Shown here: one piece after another, positions 51,600 to 60,474 of the stretch
Position numbering within the stretch: the stretch's first letter is position 1
How the letters are laid out: every line of letters begins with the position of its first letter
Assembly (NCBI GenBank): GCA_910574715.1
Contig: CAJTCH010000001.1
Location: forward strand, 1-64,000
Length of the DNA: 64,000 nucleotides
Direction: 5' to 3'
Source of the DNA: Lachnospiraceae bacterium
GTDB lineage: Bacteria; Bacillota; Clostridia; Lachnospirales; Lachnospiraceae
Notes under the pieces: model-generated
Database searches by the model: none
Told to the model about the DNA's origin: nothing
What the model saw: only the letters and a program-made list of their open reading frames with translations
Program-made: the position numbers and the translations under genes

Positions 51600-52392
51600 G
51601 GAACGCAGAGGCGTCGGTGCATTCAGTGTGGGAAATATGGAGATGGTCAAAGGCGCCGTTCAGGCAGCGGAAGAGATGAATACTCCGATCATCCTTCAGA
51701 TCGCAGAGGTGCGGCTTCCACATTCGCCCCTTGCGCTGATGGGACCGATGATGGTCCAGGCTGCAAAGGAAGCGAAGGTGGATGTAGCGGTTCACCTGGA
51801 TCACGGTCTCACCGTCGAAACGGTGAAAAAGGCGCTGGAACTTGGAGTTACCTCCGTCATGTTCGACAGCTCGAACTATTCTTTCGAGGAGAATATTGAG
51901 CGTACGAAGGAGGTAGTGGAGCTTGCGAAGGGATACGGCGCTACCGTGGAGGCGGAGCTTGGCCTGGTAGGCGGGAGCGAAGACGGAAGTGAAGACCACG
52001 GAATCCGCTGTACGGATCCTGAAGACGCGAAGGTATTCTGTGAGCGCACCGGGATCGATGCGCTGGCAGTAGCGATCGGGAATGCCCACGGGAATTATCC
52101 GGTAGCGCCCACGCTTGCGTTCGACGTGTTGAAAGAAATCGAGAAAAGGACGGAAGTACCTCTCGTCCTGCACGGCGGAAGCGGGATCACAGACGATGAT
52201 TTCAGACGCGCAATCTCTCTTGGAATCGTGAAGGTCAATATTGCGACGGCCAGTTTCAATCAGCTGACGAAGAGGGCCGAAGAGTATTTCCAGACGGAAG
52301 GAGCGCATAATTACTTCAAGCTGAACGAGGCTATGGTGCAGGGAACATACGAGAATGTGCGGCATCATATAGAAGTATTTAACTGCAGATAA
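51556..52392 (+). CDS. iolJ: 6-phospho-5-dehydro-2-deoxy-D-gluconate aldolase
   Basis: Class II aldolase that splits the IolC product into dihydroxyacetone phosphate and malonate semialdehyde. 278 residues. Zinc-site motifs: VAVHLDHGLTVE near 80, EAELGLVGGSEDG near 134, AIGNAHGNYP near 175 and VLHGGSGITDDD near 208. GAGGAGAAG precedes the ATG at 51556; the frame is open upstream but overlaps the transporter remnant. Assignment as IolJ rather than fructose-bisphosphate aldolase rests on its place after iolCDBA. Confidence 0.88.
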   Translation: MALVTMKKLLEQASKERRGVGAFSVGNMEMVKGAVQAAEEMNTPIILQIAEVRLPHSPLALMGPMMVQAAKEAKVDVAVHLDHGLTVETVKKALELGVTSVMFDSSNYSFEENIERTKEVVELAKGYGATVEAELGLVGGSEDGSEDHGIRCTDPEDAKVFCERTGIDALAVAIGNAHGNYPVAPTLAFDVLKEIEKRTEVPLVLHGGSGITDDDFRRAISLGIVKVNIATASFNQLTKRAEEYFQTEGAHNYFKLNEAMVQGTYENVRHHIEVFNCR

Positions 52393-52435
52393 GCGATCCG
52401 TTCACATCAAAAAACAGACCATTTAGTCAATACCC

Positions 52436-52464
52436 TTGTATCCGCGGCAGCTTTTCACTATAAT
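52436..52464 (+). promoter_or_regulatory. promoter for the second LytTR system
   Basis: TTGTAT at 52436-52441 and TATAAT at 52459-52464, spacing 17. Confidence 0.6.
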
Positions 52465-52503
52465 AGAAGCTATTACAGCGGGCAGGAAAGGGAGTAAATT
52501 AAC

Positions 52504-53214
52504 GTGATTCGGATTGCGGTCTGCGAAGATGAGCAGATTCTTTTGGAACAGCTAACAGGCCATATAAAAAATATATTGAACAAGCATTCTGTTATATTCA
52601 GCATCGAGGCATATACAAATGGAAACGTACTCCTTTCGCGCGGAACGTTCGATATCGTATTTCTTGATATTGCCATGAAGCCCCTTAACGGGCTTACACT
52701 GGCAAAGAAGCTGCGTGCAAGAGGAGATAAGAGCAAACTGATCTTTATTACGGCGCACCGGCAATATGCCATCGATGCATATGATGTTCAGGCATTTCAT
52801 TATCTGGTAAAACCTGTGGATATAAAAAAGCTGGAAACCATACTCTGGCAGCTCTGTTCTTCTCTTACGGGGGAATACGAACATACGCTTGCCATCCGCC
52901 AGGGAACGGCGGTGATAAGGATTCCTTTCGGACAGATCTTGTATCTGGAGGCCATGAACAGGAAAATCCATCTGCATAAGAATGGAGAGTTCCTTCCGTA
53001 TTATGGGAAATTAGATGAATTAGAACCGACGCTGCCGGATACATTTTTCCGCTGCCACCGGAGTTATATTGTTAATTTTGACCATGTGCAGCACTATAAA
53101 AAAGAGGAAATCTGGTTAGACAATGAAGTGGTTCTGCCCTTATCCAGACGCAGGTATCAGGCATTCGGCCTGGCATTTATGTATTATTTGAAAAACCGGG
53201 GGGATGTCTTTTGA
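52504..53214 (+). CDS. LytTR-family response regulator
   Basis: A 236-residue AgrA-like regulator. Receiver domain IRIAVCEDEQILLEQL with the phospho-Asp in IVFLDIAMKPLNGL near 57 and the Lys of HYLVKPV near 103. LytTR domain from ~130 (ILYLEAMNRKIHLHKNGE; FFRCHRSYIVNFDHV). Start is GTG with GGGAG 9 nt before it. Its stop overlaps the TTG start of the kinase gene downstream, the reverse gene order to the system at 40.2-42.3 kb. Confidence 0.9.
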   Translation: MIRIAVCEDEQILLEQLTGHIKNILNKHSVIFSIEAYTNGNVLLSRGTFDIVFLDIAMKPLNGLTLAKKLRARGDKSKLIFITAHRQYAIDAYDVQAFHYLVKPVDIKKLETILWQLCSSLTGEYEHTLAIRQGTAVIRIPFGQILYLEAMNRKIHLHKNGEFLPYYGKLDELEPTLPDTFFRCHRSYIVNFDHVQHYKKEEIWLDNEVVLPLSRRRYQAFGLAFMYYLKNRGDVF

Positions 53215-54509
53215 TCAGTTTGGCGATATGGACAACGAGCCTTGGAAGTATTCTTGTTGTTTATCAATATCTCTTTTTAAAGGAAATGCTTGGAACGAAG
53301 TACCGTTATACTTTTCTGTGGTATTATCTGGGAACCTGGCTGTACGGACACATCAATGTATGGTACGGTATTGCCGGAACCGTGTGGGGCAATATGATCT
53401 ATCTGTGCGCCTGCGCGCTTGCACTGAATACGCTGCTGTTTCATGGAAGCGCAATAAAAAGGAGCTTTTTTACTCTTTGGATATATGGGATTCATGAAGT
53501 GGCAAGCGCCGTATTATTTCCGCTTTTCCAGTCGATAGCAATTCTGAACGGGCAGGAGATCAATTTTGACTTCATAATGAGATCGGTTGATCTGGCATCA
53601 TGCATTGCGTCTATATTTATGATGGAAATCTTAAAAAGAAAGCTCCATCTGCTTAAGCGCGATTTTGAGGACCGCGACGGCATCTACCTTGTATGTATCG
53701 TTACATTTATCTGTGTGACGGTCAGCATGACGGCTATGACATTTTTCCAGGTGAACGATTGGGACACAGAATATGTGTGTATAGTCGCCGTCCCTCATAG
53801 CCTGATCGCACTAGGCGGCGAGGTCCTTAACGTCTGCTGCATTATTATGCTGGAACGGCGGCTGGTAGAGAGACTGGCAAAACAGCAGCACCAGATGCTA
53901 AGACAGCAGCTCGAGACCTCAAAAGAACAATATGAGCAGCTTATAAAGATCCGGCATGATATGAGAAATCACAGCTTATGTCTTGCGCAGCTCTTAACAA
54001 ATGAGAACATAGAAGAAGCCAGACATTATCTGGAACAGTGGAATGTCAGCATAGAAGAAGGGGAGTCTGTCATACAGACAGGCTCTATTTTTGCTGACGC
54101 TCTGTTAAATCCCAAATACAGACAGGCAAAAAAACTGGGAATCGACATATCGATACAAATGAGGGTTCCGGGGGAGGAGAAGATTGCGCCTGTCGATCTT
54201 TGCTGTCTGCTGGCAAATGCACTGGACAATGCGATAGAAGCCTGCCAACGGGGTACTGCGGCCGGATATCCGCCCGGACGGATACGAATGAGATCACAGA
54301 TACACCCTAATTACTGGGTATTTGAAATCATAAACAGCGCTTATCTGCCGGTTAAACGGCACGGGGGCAGATTCTTATCTTCCAAACAGATCCCTGTGAG
54401 CGGCATCGGCCTGCAGAATATCCGAACGATCGTTGAGCGGTATGAAGGAGTGCTTGATCTCCAGAGCGGAACAGATTTTACACTAAATGCCATGTTTCCG
54501 TTGTCATAG
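53211..54509 (+). CDS. GHKL sensor histidine kinase (AgrC-like)
   Basis: A 432-residue kinase with five to six membrane helices in the first ~210 residues and a coiled linker (LAKQQHQMLRQQLETSKEQY). The histidine box is IRHDMRNHSLCLAQLL near 248. The ATPase N-box is LLANALDNAIEACQRG near 336 and the G-box SGIGLQNIRTIVERY near 398. Start TTG at 53211 overlaps the regulator stop and follows GGGGGG. The input signal is unknown; no peptide or AgrB gene is beside it. Confidence 0.88.
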   Translation: MISLAIWTTSLGSILVVYQYLFLKEMLGTKYRYTFLWYYLGTWLYGHINVWYGIAGTVWGNMIYLCACALALNTLLFHGSAIKRSFFTLWIYGIHEVASAVLFPLFQSIAILNGQEINFDFIMRSVDLASCIASIFMMEILKRKLHLLKRDFEDRDGIYLVCIVTFICVTVSMTAMTFFQVNDWDTEYVCIVAVPHSLIALGGEVLNVCCIIMLERRLVERLAKQQHQMLRQQLETSKEQYEQLIKIRHDMRNHSLCLAQLLTNENIEEARHYLEQWNVSIEEGESVIQTGSIFADALLNPKYRQAKKLGIDISIQMRVPGEEKIAPVDLCCLLANALDNAIEACQRGTAAGYPPGRIRMRSQIHPNYWVFEIINSAYLPVKRHGGRFLSSKQIPVSGIGLQNIRTIVERYEGVLDLQSGTDFTLNAMFPLS

Positions 54510-54542
54510 ATAAAACCATTTACGCCAGAAAATAAACCATAG

Positions 54543-54725
54543 ATGCGTCAGATCGCGGCGCAGCGTGCCGGAATGGAGATATCAGAAGCTTATGATGACA
54601 CGGAGAGAATGGCTGAGAGGATAAAGGACAGTCTGCTGTCATCAGAGGAAAATACGGAAAAGTTCAACATCTTCGAATTGCTTATGGAAGCACGTAAAAA
54701 CTGGCTGAATGCCAAATTACCTTAA
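54543..54725 (+). CDS. small hypothetical ORF
   Basis: 60 codons, acidic and helix-prone (ISEAYDDTERMAERIKDSLL, FNIFELLMEARKNWLNAKLP). I do not recognise it. No ribosome binding site is evident before the ATG. It could be the 3' remnant of a larger gene. Its stop falls within the -35 element of the sigma-D-like promoter that follows. Confidence 0.25.
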   Translation: MRQIAAQRAGMEISEAYDDTERMAERIKDSLLSSEENTEKFNIFELLMEARKNWLNAKLP

Positions 54726-54749
54726 CTATGAGGGATAACCGGCCGATAT
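54723..54749 (+). promoter_or_regulatory. sigma-D (sigma-28)-like promoter
   Basis: TAAC at 54723-54726, 15 bp, GCCGATAT at 54742-54749, against the family consensus TAAA-N15-GCCGATAA. It is followed by ACTATATATAGGA, shared with 63849-63861. The gene starts about 50 nt downstream. Confidence 0.5.
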
Positions 54750-54802
54750 ACTATATATAGGATATTCAACGTTTTGATATATGACAGAAGGGGGCCGTAT
54801 CT

Positions 54803-55762
54803 ATGAGTAAATGCACTTGTTTTCATTCGGGAGGCTTGCAGCCGATCACGCCGTGGAAGGATATGATTACTTCTGCTCAGTTAGAGCAGATCAGGAAGAA
54901 TTTTGCATCAGTAAAACCAATGAATGAAAAACCGCTTGCGCTCCCCAAGAGCGATTCGGCTGCGGCGCCGGCGAAACCGTCCGCCGTGGTGATCGAACGC
55001 GGACCGGTAAGACCGTTTCATACAGGATATGCAAGAATAGACAATGCGATTACGGACGCCCTAAGGGGCAAGAGCCAGGAGTTAAAAGACAGCGTCTATG
55101 ATATTATATGGAGTGATTTCCTTCCGAATAATGTCCATGGCGTGGAAGAGACGGACCGGCTGGCGCGGATCAGTCTTGGAGTCGAGAAGGCAGCGTATCT
55201 TGCGGACCAGTTCATGGATGAAGGGACCAAAGCATCCTTCATGGACGCTATGCGCTCCATTGCGCGGATCGGCATGGAAGGAGAGCGGGTCGATTCCTGT
55301 CATATGAAGTACCATGTAAAGAATGTGATCGGTCTGGACGGCAACGGTTATGTGCATGAGGACAGCAGAGGGGAGATTCGGTATGCAATGGAGAAGTATT
55401 CTCCTGAGACCTATGCAGAGTATCAGAAGATGCTGAACGCTTCCGGGGAGGATACGACGGAGTCCGCACTGTTTTCGCTGAAATGGGCCATCGGGAATCT
55501 TGACCTGGTTGCCGCCGGCAGACCCGGGTATCAGAAGTATCAGGATGAGCAGTATGAGAAGCTTTACCAGGTAGAGCTGGACCGTACATTTTCCGGTTCG
55601 GATACCAGCAGTAAGGAGAAGTTTCTTGAATCGATCAAGGCGAAGCTTCAGGCGAACCGTGACTTGCAGATCAACCTCTTTATGGAGCAGATCGCGCAGA
55701 TGTCCAAAGCGCCGGGAGGATATCTGGTCGGCAGAAGGATGGTCCTGTCTGGACGGGCATAG
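54803..55762 (+). CDS. unrecognised 319-residue protein behind a sigma-D-like promoter
   Basis: A soluble, mixed-charge protein without signal peptide or membrane segment. The N-terminus has a CTCFHSGG motif. A low-complexity Pro/Ala linker (KSDSAAAPAKPSAVVIERGP) lies at ~50-68. The core runs from ~75 to 300 and includes DFLPNNVHGVEETDRLARIS near 109. I recognise no family. GGGGG precedes the ATG. A fragment sharing its promoter and the LPNNVHGVEET block occurs at 63.84 kb, so it belongs to a small paralogous set. If the promoter is genuine it would be a motility-regulon gene. Confidence 0.7.
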   Translation: MSKCTCFHSGGLQPITPWKDMITSAQLEQIRKNFASVKPMNEKPLALPKSDSAAAPAKPSAVVIERGPVRPFHTGYARIDNAITDALRGKSQELKDSVYDIIWSDFLPNNVHGVEETDRLARISLGVEKAAYLADQFMDEGTKASFMDAMRSIARIGMEGERVDSCHMKYHVKNVIGLDGNGYVHEDSRGEIRYAMEKYSPETYAEYQKMLNASGEDTTESALFSLKWAIGNLDLVAAGRPGYQKYQDEQYEKLYQVELDRTFSGSDTSSKEKFLESIKAKLQANRDLQINLFMEQIAQMSKAPGGYLVGRRMVLSGRA

Positions 55763-55799
55763 GACGGCATAGGACCGAGACAAATAATCCAATTCATGC

Positions 55800-55828
55800 T
55801 TGACATTTTCACCCAGGGAGTATAGACT
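55800..55828 (+). promoter_or_regulatory. promoter of the thi operon
   Basis: TTGACA at 55800-55805 and TAGACT at 55823-55828 (17 bp), or TATAGA at 55821-55826 (15 bp). It lies about 50 nt before the TPP aptamer. Confidence 0.5.
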
Positions 55829-55879
55829 TAAGCATGTAGAGAGAGATCTGTACGAAAGCCTTGAAAACTGAATGAAGAA

Positions 55880-55978
55880 GAGAGGGGCTGGCGGCAAGCC
55901 GGCTGAGATAAAGAATGGAGTGTTTCTTTGACTCTTATACCTGATCTGGATAATGCCAGCGTAGGAACTTAGAGATAA
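55880..55978 (+). ncRNA. TPP riboswitch
   Basis: The thi-box elements occur in order: GGGGCTGGC...GCCGGCTGAGA at 55884-55908 and ACCTGATCTGGATAATGCCA at 55940-55959, followed by GCGTAGG. The aptamer senses thiamine pyrophosphate and should promote the terminator at 56003-56034, shutting off the HMP/thiamine transporter genes that follow. Confidence 0.93.
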
Positions 55979-56002
55979 CTTATGCCTTTTGCATAGTGGA
56001 AT

Positions 56003-56034
56003 AAAAGCCTTGTCGGAGTTCCGGCAGGGCTTTT
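56003..56034 (+). terminator. expression-platform terminator of the TPP riboswitch
   Basis: AAAAGCCTTGTCGG / CCGGCAGGGCTTTT stem with an AGTT loop and terminal T-run, 45 nt after the aptamer core. Confidence 0.8.
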
Positions 56035-56125
56035 CCTATGATATAGACTGTTCAGATATGCACAGTTTCCAAAGATACAGGCTTTTGACGCTCTCATAAT
56101 AATATGATAACAGGAGGAAGGAAAA

Positions 56126-56422
56126 ATGAACGCAAGTGTAGCTATTCAGTCATTGCCGGCGGCAGCAAACGATGAGGAATTGATCAGGATCGTAGACGAG
56201 GTGATCGATTATATCAAGAGTACAGGTCTGAATTATTATGTAGGCCCTTTTGAGACGGCAATTGAAGGAGATTATGATGAATTGATGGATATTGTAAAGG
56301 AATGTCAGCACATCGCCGTCAGGGCGGGGGCGCCTTCGGTTGCGGCTTACATCAAGGTTACCTACAGACCGGAAGGAGACGTGCTGACCATTGAAAAGAA
56401 AGTTACCAAACATCACCAGTAA
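56126..56422 (+). CDS. thiamine-binding-domain protein (MTH1187/YkoF type)
   Basis: A 98-residue ferredoxin-like-fold protein of the Thiamine_BP (DUF77) family. It matches across ASVAIQSLPAA, VIDYIKSTGLNYYVGPFETA and the closing IKVTYRPEGDVLTIEKKV. Family members bind thiamine or its hydroxymethylpyrimidine part in the cytoplasm. It is the first gene after the TPP riboswitch and overlaps the permease gene by 32 bases. AGGAGGAAGG precedes the ATG. Confidence 0.85.
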   Translation: MNASVAIQSLPAAANDEELIRIVDEVIDYIKSTGLNYYVGPFETAIEGDYDELMDIVKECQHIAVRAGAPSVAAYIKVTYRPEGDVLTIEKKVTKHHQ

Positions 56423-57158
56423 GCTACTGCCGGTTACGGCCGTTTTCCTGCTTCTGATGATTTGGCAGACTGCCAGTTCGGCTGGGGTGATTCCCGGGTT
56501 TTTGCTGCCGTCTCCGCTTGAGGTGGCGGCGGCCTTTGCAGAGGATTTCCCGTTGCTTATGGACAATGCGCGCGTGACGCTTCTGGAGGCTTTTATCGGA
56601 CTGGCGGCGGGGATCTTGATCGGGTTTGTAACGGCAGTGCTGATGGACTGCTTTGAGTGGTTATACAGGGCCGTTTACCCGCTGATCGTGCTGACCCAGA
56701 CAGTACCCACGGTAGCCATAGCCCCTCTTTTGGTATTATGGTTTGGATATGAGATGCTCCCCAAAGTAATTCTGATCGTAATCGTTACGTTCTTTCCGAT
56801 TACGGTGAGTCTTCTGGACGGATTCCGTGCATCGGACAAGGATACCATCAGCCTTCTGCGTTCCATGGGGGCTTCGAAGACGCAGATCTTCCGGTATGTA
56901 AAGTTTCCGGGAGCTCTTGGGGCATTTTTCGCAAGCCTGCGGATCTCAGTGTCCTATGCTGTTGTGGGAGCCGTGATTTCAGAGTGGCTGGGCGGATTTA
57001 GCGGATTAGGAGTTTATATGACAAGAGTGAAAAAGGCATTTTCCTTTGATAAGATGTTTGCAGTGATCTTTCTGATTTCTGCGATCAGTCTGATTTTGAT
57101 GTGGGGCGTAAATGTGCTCCAGAAGGTATGTATGCCGTGGGAGGAGGAAGACAGATGA
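56391..57158 (+). CDS. thiX: HMP/thiamine-precursor ABC transporter permease
   Basis: A 255-residue permease with six membrane segments and the EAA loop DGFRASDKDTISLLRSMGASK near residue 140, of the NitT/TauT/SsuC class. The TPP riboswitch, the NMT1-like binding protein and the thiamine-binding protein point to uptake of the pyrimidine precursor HMP (or formylaminopyrimidine). Its start lies within the preceding gene and its TGA overlaps the next ATG (ATGA). Confidence 0.88.
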   Translation: MKRKLPNITSKLLPVTAVFLLLMIWQTASSAGVIPGFLLPSPLEVAAAFAEDFPLLMDNARVTLLEAFIGLAAGILIGFVTAVLMDCFEWLYRAVYPLIVLTQTVPTVAIAPLLVLWFGYEMLPKVILIVIVTFFPITVSLLDGFRASDKDTISLLRSMGASKTQIFRYVKFPGALGAFFASLRISVSYAVVGAVISEWLGGFSGLGVYMTRVKKAFSFDKMFAVIFLISAISLILMWGVNVLQKVCMPWEEEDR

Positions 57159-58195
57159 GACAGAAATTACTGGTAGTATTGTTGGTGGCAGTTCTTACAG
57201 GAGCTCTGGCAGGATGTGCGGCGAATAAGGAAGAGAAAACAAGGCAGGGCGGTGCCGGGAATCAGGAGTCCGGTGAGAACGGTTCAGGGGATTCACAGAA
57301 GATCACGGTGGTTCTTGACTGGACGCCGAATACGAATCATACAGGGCTGTATGTGGCCGAGGCAGAGGGGTATTTCCGGGATGCAGGTCTTGAGGTGGAG
57401 ATCGTTCAGCCTCCGGAAGACGGCGCAGTGGCGCTGGTAGCTTCGGGGAAAGCCCAGTTCGGTATCTCTTTTCAGGATAGTATGATGCCGGCAGTGACAG
57501 GAGAGGACGCGCTTCCGATTGAAGCCGTCGCGGCAGTTCTACAACATAATACCTCCGGGATCGTGTCGCGCAAAGGGGATGGGATAGATACACCAAAAGG
57601 ACTGGAAGGGAAGAAATATGCCACCTGGGATCTGGACATTGAAAAGGCGACGCTTAAGCAGGTGGTAGAGAAAGACGGCGGGGATTTCAACAAGGTGGAA
57701 TTAATCCCAAGCACAGTGACGGATGAGGTGTCGGCGCTGAAGAGTAAATCAGTGGACGCAATCTGGATCTTCTATGGATGGGCAGGAATTGCGACGGAGG
57801 TTGCCGGTCTTGAGACAGATTATTTCGCATTCCGGGATATTGATCCTGTATTTGACTACTATACTCCTGTGATCATCGGGAATCAGAACTGGCTTAAGGA
57901 AAATAAAGAGACGGCCAAAACATTTCTTGGAGCAGTGAAGAAAGGATATGAATTTGCCATAGATAATGTGGATGAAGCCGCAGATATCTTATGCCAGGCA
58001 GCGCCGGAGCTAGATAAGGAAATGGTCCTGGCAAGCCAGGAATACATGGCCGGTCAGTATCAGGCAGAGGCAGACCAATGGGGGTACATTGATCCGGAAA
58101 GATGGAATGCATTCTACGGCTGGATCAGTGAGAAAGGATTATCGGAAGAAGAGATTCCGGAGGATACCGGATTCACGAATGAATATTTGGAGTAG
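57155..58195 (+). CDS. thiY: HMP-binding lipoprotein (NMT1/THI5-like)
   Basis: A 346-residue extracellular substrate-binding lipoprotein. Signal peptide with lipobox LTGALAGC (Cys near residue 22), a Gly/Ser-rich linker, then the NMT1-like domain opening VVLDWTPNTNHTGLYVAEAEG, the hallmark of the pyrimidine-precursor binders. GAGGAGGAAG precedes the ATG at 57155, which overlaps the permease stop. It delivers ligand to ThiX/ThiZ. Confidence 0.92.
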   Translation: MRQKLLVVLLVAVLTGALAGCAANKEEKTRQGGAGNQESGENGSGDSQKITVVLDWTPNTNHTGLYVAEAEGYFRDAGLEVEIVQPPEDGAVALVASGKAQFGISFQDSMMPAVTGEDALPIEAVAAVLQHNTSGIVSRKGDGIDTPKGLEGKKYATWDLDIEKATLKQVVEKDGGDFNKVELIPSTVTDEVSALKSKSVDAIWIFYGWAGIATEVAGLETDYFAFRDIDPVFDYYTPVIIGNQNWLKENKETAKTFLGAVKKGYEFAIDNVDEAADILCQAAPELDKEMVLASQEYMAGQYQAEADQWGYIDPERWNAFYGWISEKGLSEEEIPEDTGFTNEYLE

Positions 58196-58200
58196 GAATG

Positions 58201-58935
58201 ATGGCGGAACTAAAAGTATCAGGGATTACTTTTACATACGAGGAGGCGCCTGTCCTTGAGGATGTGAATATAGAACTGCATGAGCATGAACTGGTGAGTA
58301 TTCTCGGAGCCAGCGGGTGCGGAAAGACGACGCTGTTCCATATCATCTCCGGACTTCATAAGCCGCAGCAGGGAAAGGTGACATTAAACGGGAAGGACAT
58401 CACAGGCTGCCCTGGTCAGATCAGCTATATGATGCAGAAGGATCTGCTATTGCCTTACCGGACCATAGAGGACAATGTGAGCTTGCCGCTTATGCTTAAG
58501 GGAGAGCCGAAAAGGAAGGCCAGGGAGAAGGTGTCGCTTTATTTTGAAGAATTCGGACTAGAGGGAACACAGAAAAAATACCCGCGTCAGCTGTCCGGAG
58601 GTATGCGGCAAAGGGCGGCGCTGCTTCGAACCTATATGTTCTCCAGGGATGTAGCTTTGCTGGACGAGCCGTTCAGCGCTCTTGATACCCTTACAAAGAG
58701 CGAGATGCACAGATGGTATCTGGATGTCATGGATAAGATCCATTTGTCCACCCTCTTTATTACCCATGATATTGACGAGGCGATTCTTCTGTCAGACCGG
58801 ATTTATCTTCTGACGGGGAAGCCTGGACGGGTGACAGAGGAAATTATAATAAAAGAGCCGAAACCCAGAAAAAGAGAGTTTAATCTGACGGAAGAGTTTT
58901 TAGAATATAAACGCCGGATTCTGGAACGGCTTTAG
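58201..58935 (+). CDS. thiZ: HMP/thiamine-precursor ABC transporter ATP-binding protein
   Basis: A 244-residue ATPase: Walker A GASGCGKTTLFHI near residue 36, Q-loop MMQKDLLLPYRT near 78, signature LSGGMRQRAALLRTY near 130, Walker B VALLDEPFSALD near 150, switch His in ITHDIDEA near 184. It completes the ThiXYZ-type importer. The ATG at 58201 has GGAG 8 nt upstream; another ATG lies 3 nt earlier. Confidence 0.92.
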   Translation: MAELKVSGITFTYEEAPVLEDVNIELHEHELVSILGASGCGKTTLFHIISGLHKPQQGKVTLNGKDITGCPGQISYMMQKDLLLPYRTIEDNVSLPLMLKGEPKRKAREKVSLYFEEFGLEGTQKKYPRQLSGGMRQRAALLRTYMFSRDVALLDEPFSALDTLTKSEMHRWYLDVMDKIHLSTLFITHDIDEAILLSDRIYLLTGKPGRVTEEIIIKEPKPRKREFNLTEEFLEYKRRILERL

Positions 58936-58993
58936 ACAAAGTATTTGCTAGCCGACTGATTGTGCAAACCAGTAGGAAATCTTAACTTTCCTG

Positions 58994-59022
58994 TTGACTT
59001 CCCGTATATATTGTGCTACAAT
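58994..59022 (+). promoter_or_regulatory. promoter of the trp operon
   Basis: TTGACT at 58994-58999 and TACAAT at 59017-59022, spacing 17, just upstream of the T-box leader. Confidence 0.7.
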
Positions 59023-59029
59023 CAGAAAC

Positions 59030-59322
59030 GATTTAAGAATTTAATACTTCAAACCGTTGAAGCGGAGATAACGGCAATGATGCCTTTACAGAGAGTCTGG
59101 GATGCTGAGAACCGGATGAGAAACAAGTTGTCAAATGGACCGCTGAGGGCGCAGTCAAATGGGTTTTCCCAGAGTATTCTGCGACGTTGCAGGCAGACGT
59201 CATATGCCGGGGATATGTTGGTATCCTGCTAAGCGCACGGGTCATGCCGTGAATCAAGGTGGCACCGCGGATAGTGTTGTATATTCGTCCTTGACAGATT
59301 CTATATTTCTGTCAAGGACTTT
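59030..59322 (+). ncRNA. T-box leader, probably tRNA-Trp specific
   Basis: The invariant T-box AAGGTGGCACCGCGG is at 59256-59270. The preceding ~220 nt would hold stem I and linker stems. A terminator follows. A TGG followed by A at 59136-59138 (in AAATGGACC) is a plausible Trp specifier; that placement is inference. Uncharged tRNA-Trp would stabilise the antiterminator and switch on trpDCFBA. Confidence 0.88.
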
Positions 59323-59325
59323 TTT
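59287..59325 (+). terminator. T-box-controlled terminator
   Basis: GTCCTTGACAG / CTGTCAAGGAC stem with an 11-nt loop, followed by TTTTTTG. Confidence 0.88.
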
Positions 59326-59406
59326 GTGTGATACAGGAAATCCTGTTCTCCGAACTCCTTTGACAGAGATTAAGTCAGAAGAGTTTTTTATTAAGGAGGC
59401 AGACAG

Positions 59407-60474
59407 ATGATCAAAGAAGCTATCGTAAAAATCGTAAACAAAGAAGACCTGACTTACAACGAGGCCTATACCGTCATGAACGAGATCATGAACGGTGAGA
59501 CGACGCCTACACAGAACGCTGCTTTTCTTGCGGCTCTCTCCACCAAGAGCGCCAGAGCCGAGACGACGGATGAGATTGCGGGCTGCGCTGCTGCCATGCG
59601 GGCACATGCTACGAAAGTGGAGACGGATATGGAGCTGTTCGAGATCGTGGGCACCGGCGGGGACAATGCGCACAGCTTCAATATCTCCACGACCTCCGCG
59701 CTTGTTGCGGCGGCAGGCGGCATAAAGGTGGCCAAACACGGCAACCGCGCCGCATCGTCTAATTGCGGAACGGCGGACTGCTTAGAAGCCCTTGGGGTAA
59801 ATATCCTGCAGAGTCCCGCTAAATGTATCGAGCTTCTTAGAGAAGCCGGCATGTGTTTCTTCTTTGCCCAGAAGTACCATACCTCCATGAAGTACGTGGG
59901 CGCCATCCGTAAGGAGCTTGGCTTCCGCACCGTGTTCAATATTCTGGGTCCTCTGACCAATCCCGGTACGCCGTCTATGCAGCTTCTCGGGGTATATGAC
60001 GACTATCTTGTGGAGCCGCTCGCGCAGGTGCTAATCAATCTGGGGATCAAGCGGGGCATGGTGGTGTATGGGCAGGATAAGCTAGATGAGATCTCTATGA
60101 GCGCACCGACTACCGTTTGTGAGATCCGTGACGGATGGTTTAAATCCTCCGTGATCACGCCGGAGGATTTCGGCTTTACCCGCTGTGCAAAAGAAGAGTT
60201 AAGAGGCGGTACGCCGGGAGAGAATGCGAAGATCACCCTTGCGGTCTTAAACGGAGAGAGGGGGCCTAAGAGAAATGCCGTGCTGATGAATGCCGGCGCC
60301 GCCCTCTATATCGGCGGTAAGACGGCCAGTATGAAGGACGGCATCACCCTTGCGGCAGAGATCATCGATTCGGGAAAGGCACTTGATACACTCCACCGGC
60401 TCATCGAAGTCAGTAACCGTCCGATTAATTATCCGGAAACACCTTTCCCTAATCAGCCGGAGGTGCGGTTATGA
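59407..60474 (+). CDS. trpD: anthranilate phosphoribosyltransferase
   Basis: Joins anthranilate and PRPP in tryptophan synthesis. 355 residues. Motifs are [20 protein letters not shown] near 81 (PRPP site), [21 protein letters not shown] near 108 and the [11 protein letters not shown] near 179. It is the monofunctional form, without a TrpG glutaminase domain. It is the first gene after the T-box; trpE and trpG are not in the window. ATGA overlap with trpC. Confidence 0.96.
   Translation: MIKEAIVKIVNKEDLTYNEAYTVMNEIMNGETTPTQNAAFLAALSTKSARAETTDEIAGCAAAMRAHATKVETDMELFEIVGTGGDNAHSFNISTTSALVAAAGGIKVAKHGNRAASSNCGTADCLEALGVNILQSPAKCIELLREAGMCFFFAQKYHTSMKYVGAIRKELGFRTVFNILGPLTNPGTPSMQLLGVYDDYLVEPLAQVLINLGIKRGMVVYGQDKLDEISMSAPTTVCEIRDGWFKSSVITPEDFGFTRCAKEELRGGTPGENAKITLAVLNGERGPKRNAVLMNAGAALYIGGKTASMKDGITLAAEIIDSGKALDTLHRLIEVSNRPINYPETPFPNQPEVRL

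Noticed and set aside
52412..52433. ACCATTTAGTC as a LytTR binding site before the regulator gene, with a similar ACCATTTACG after the kinase gene
   Set aside because: Only single half-sites; no pair of direct repeats at LytTR spacing could be confirmed by eye.
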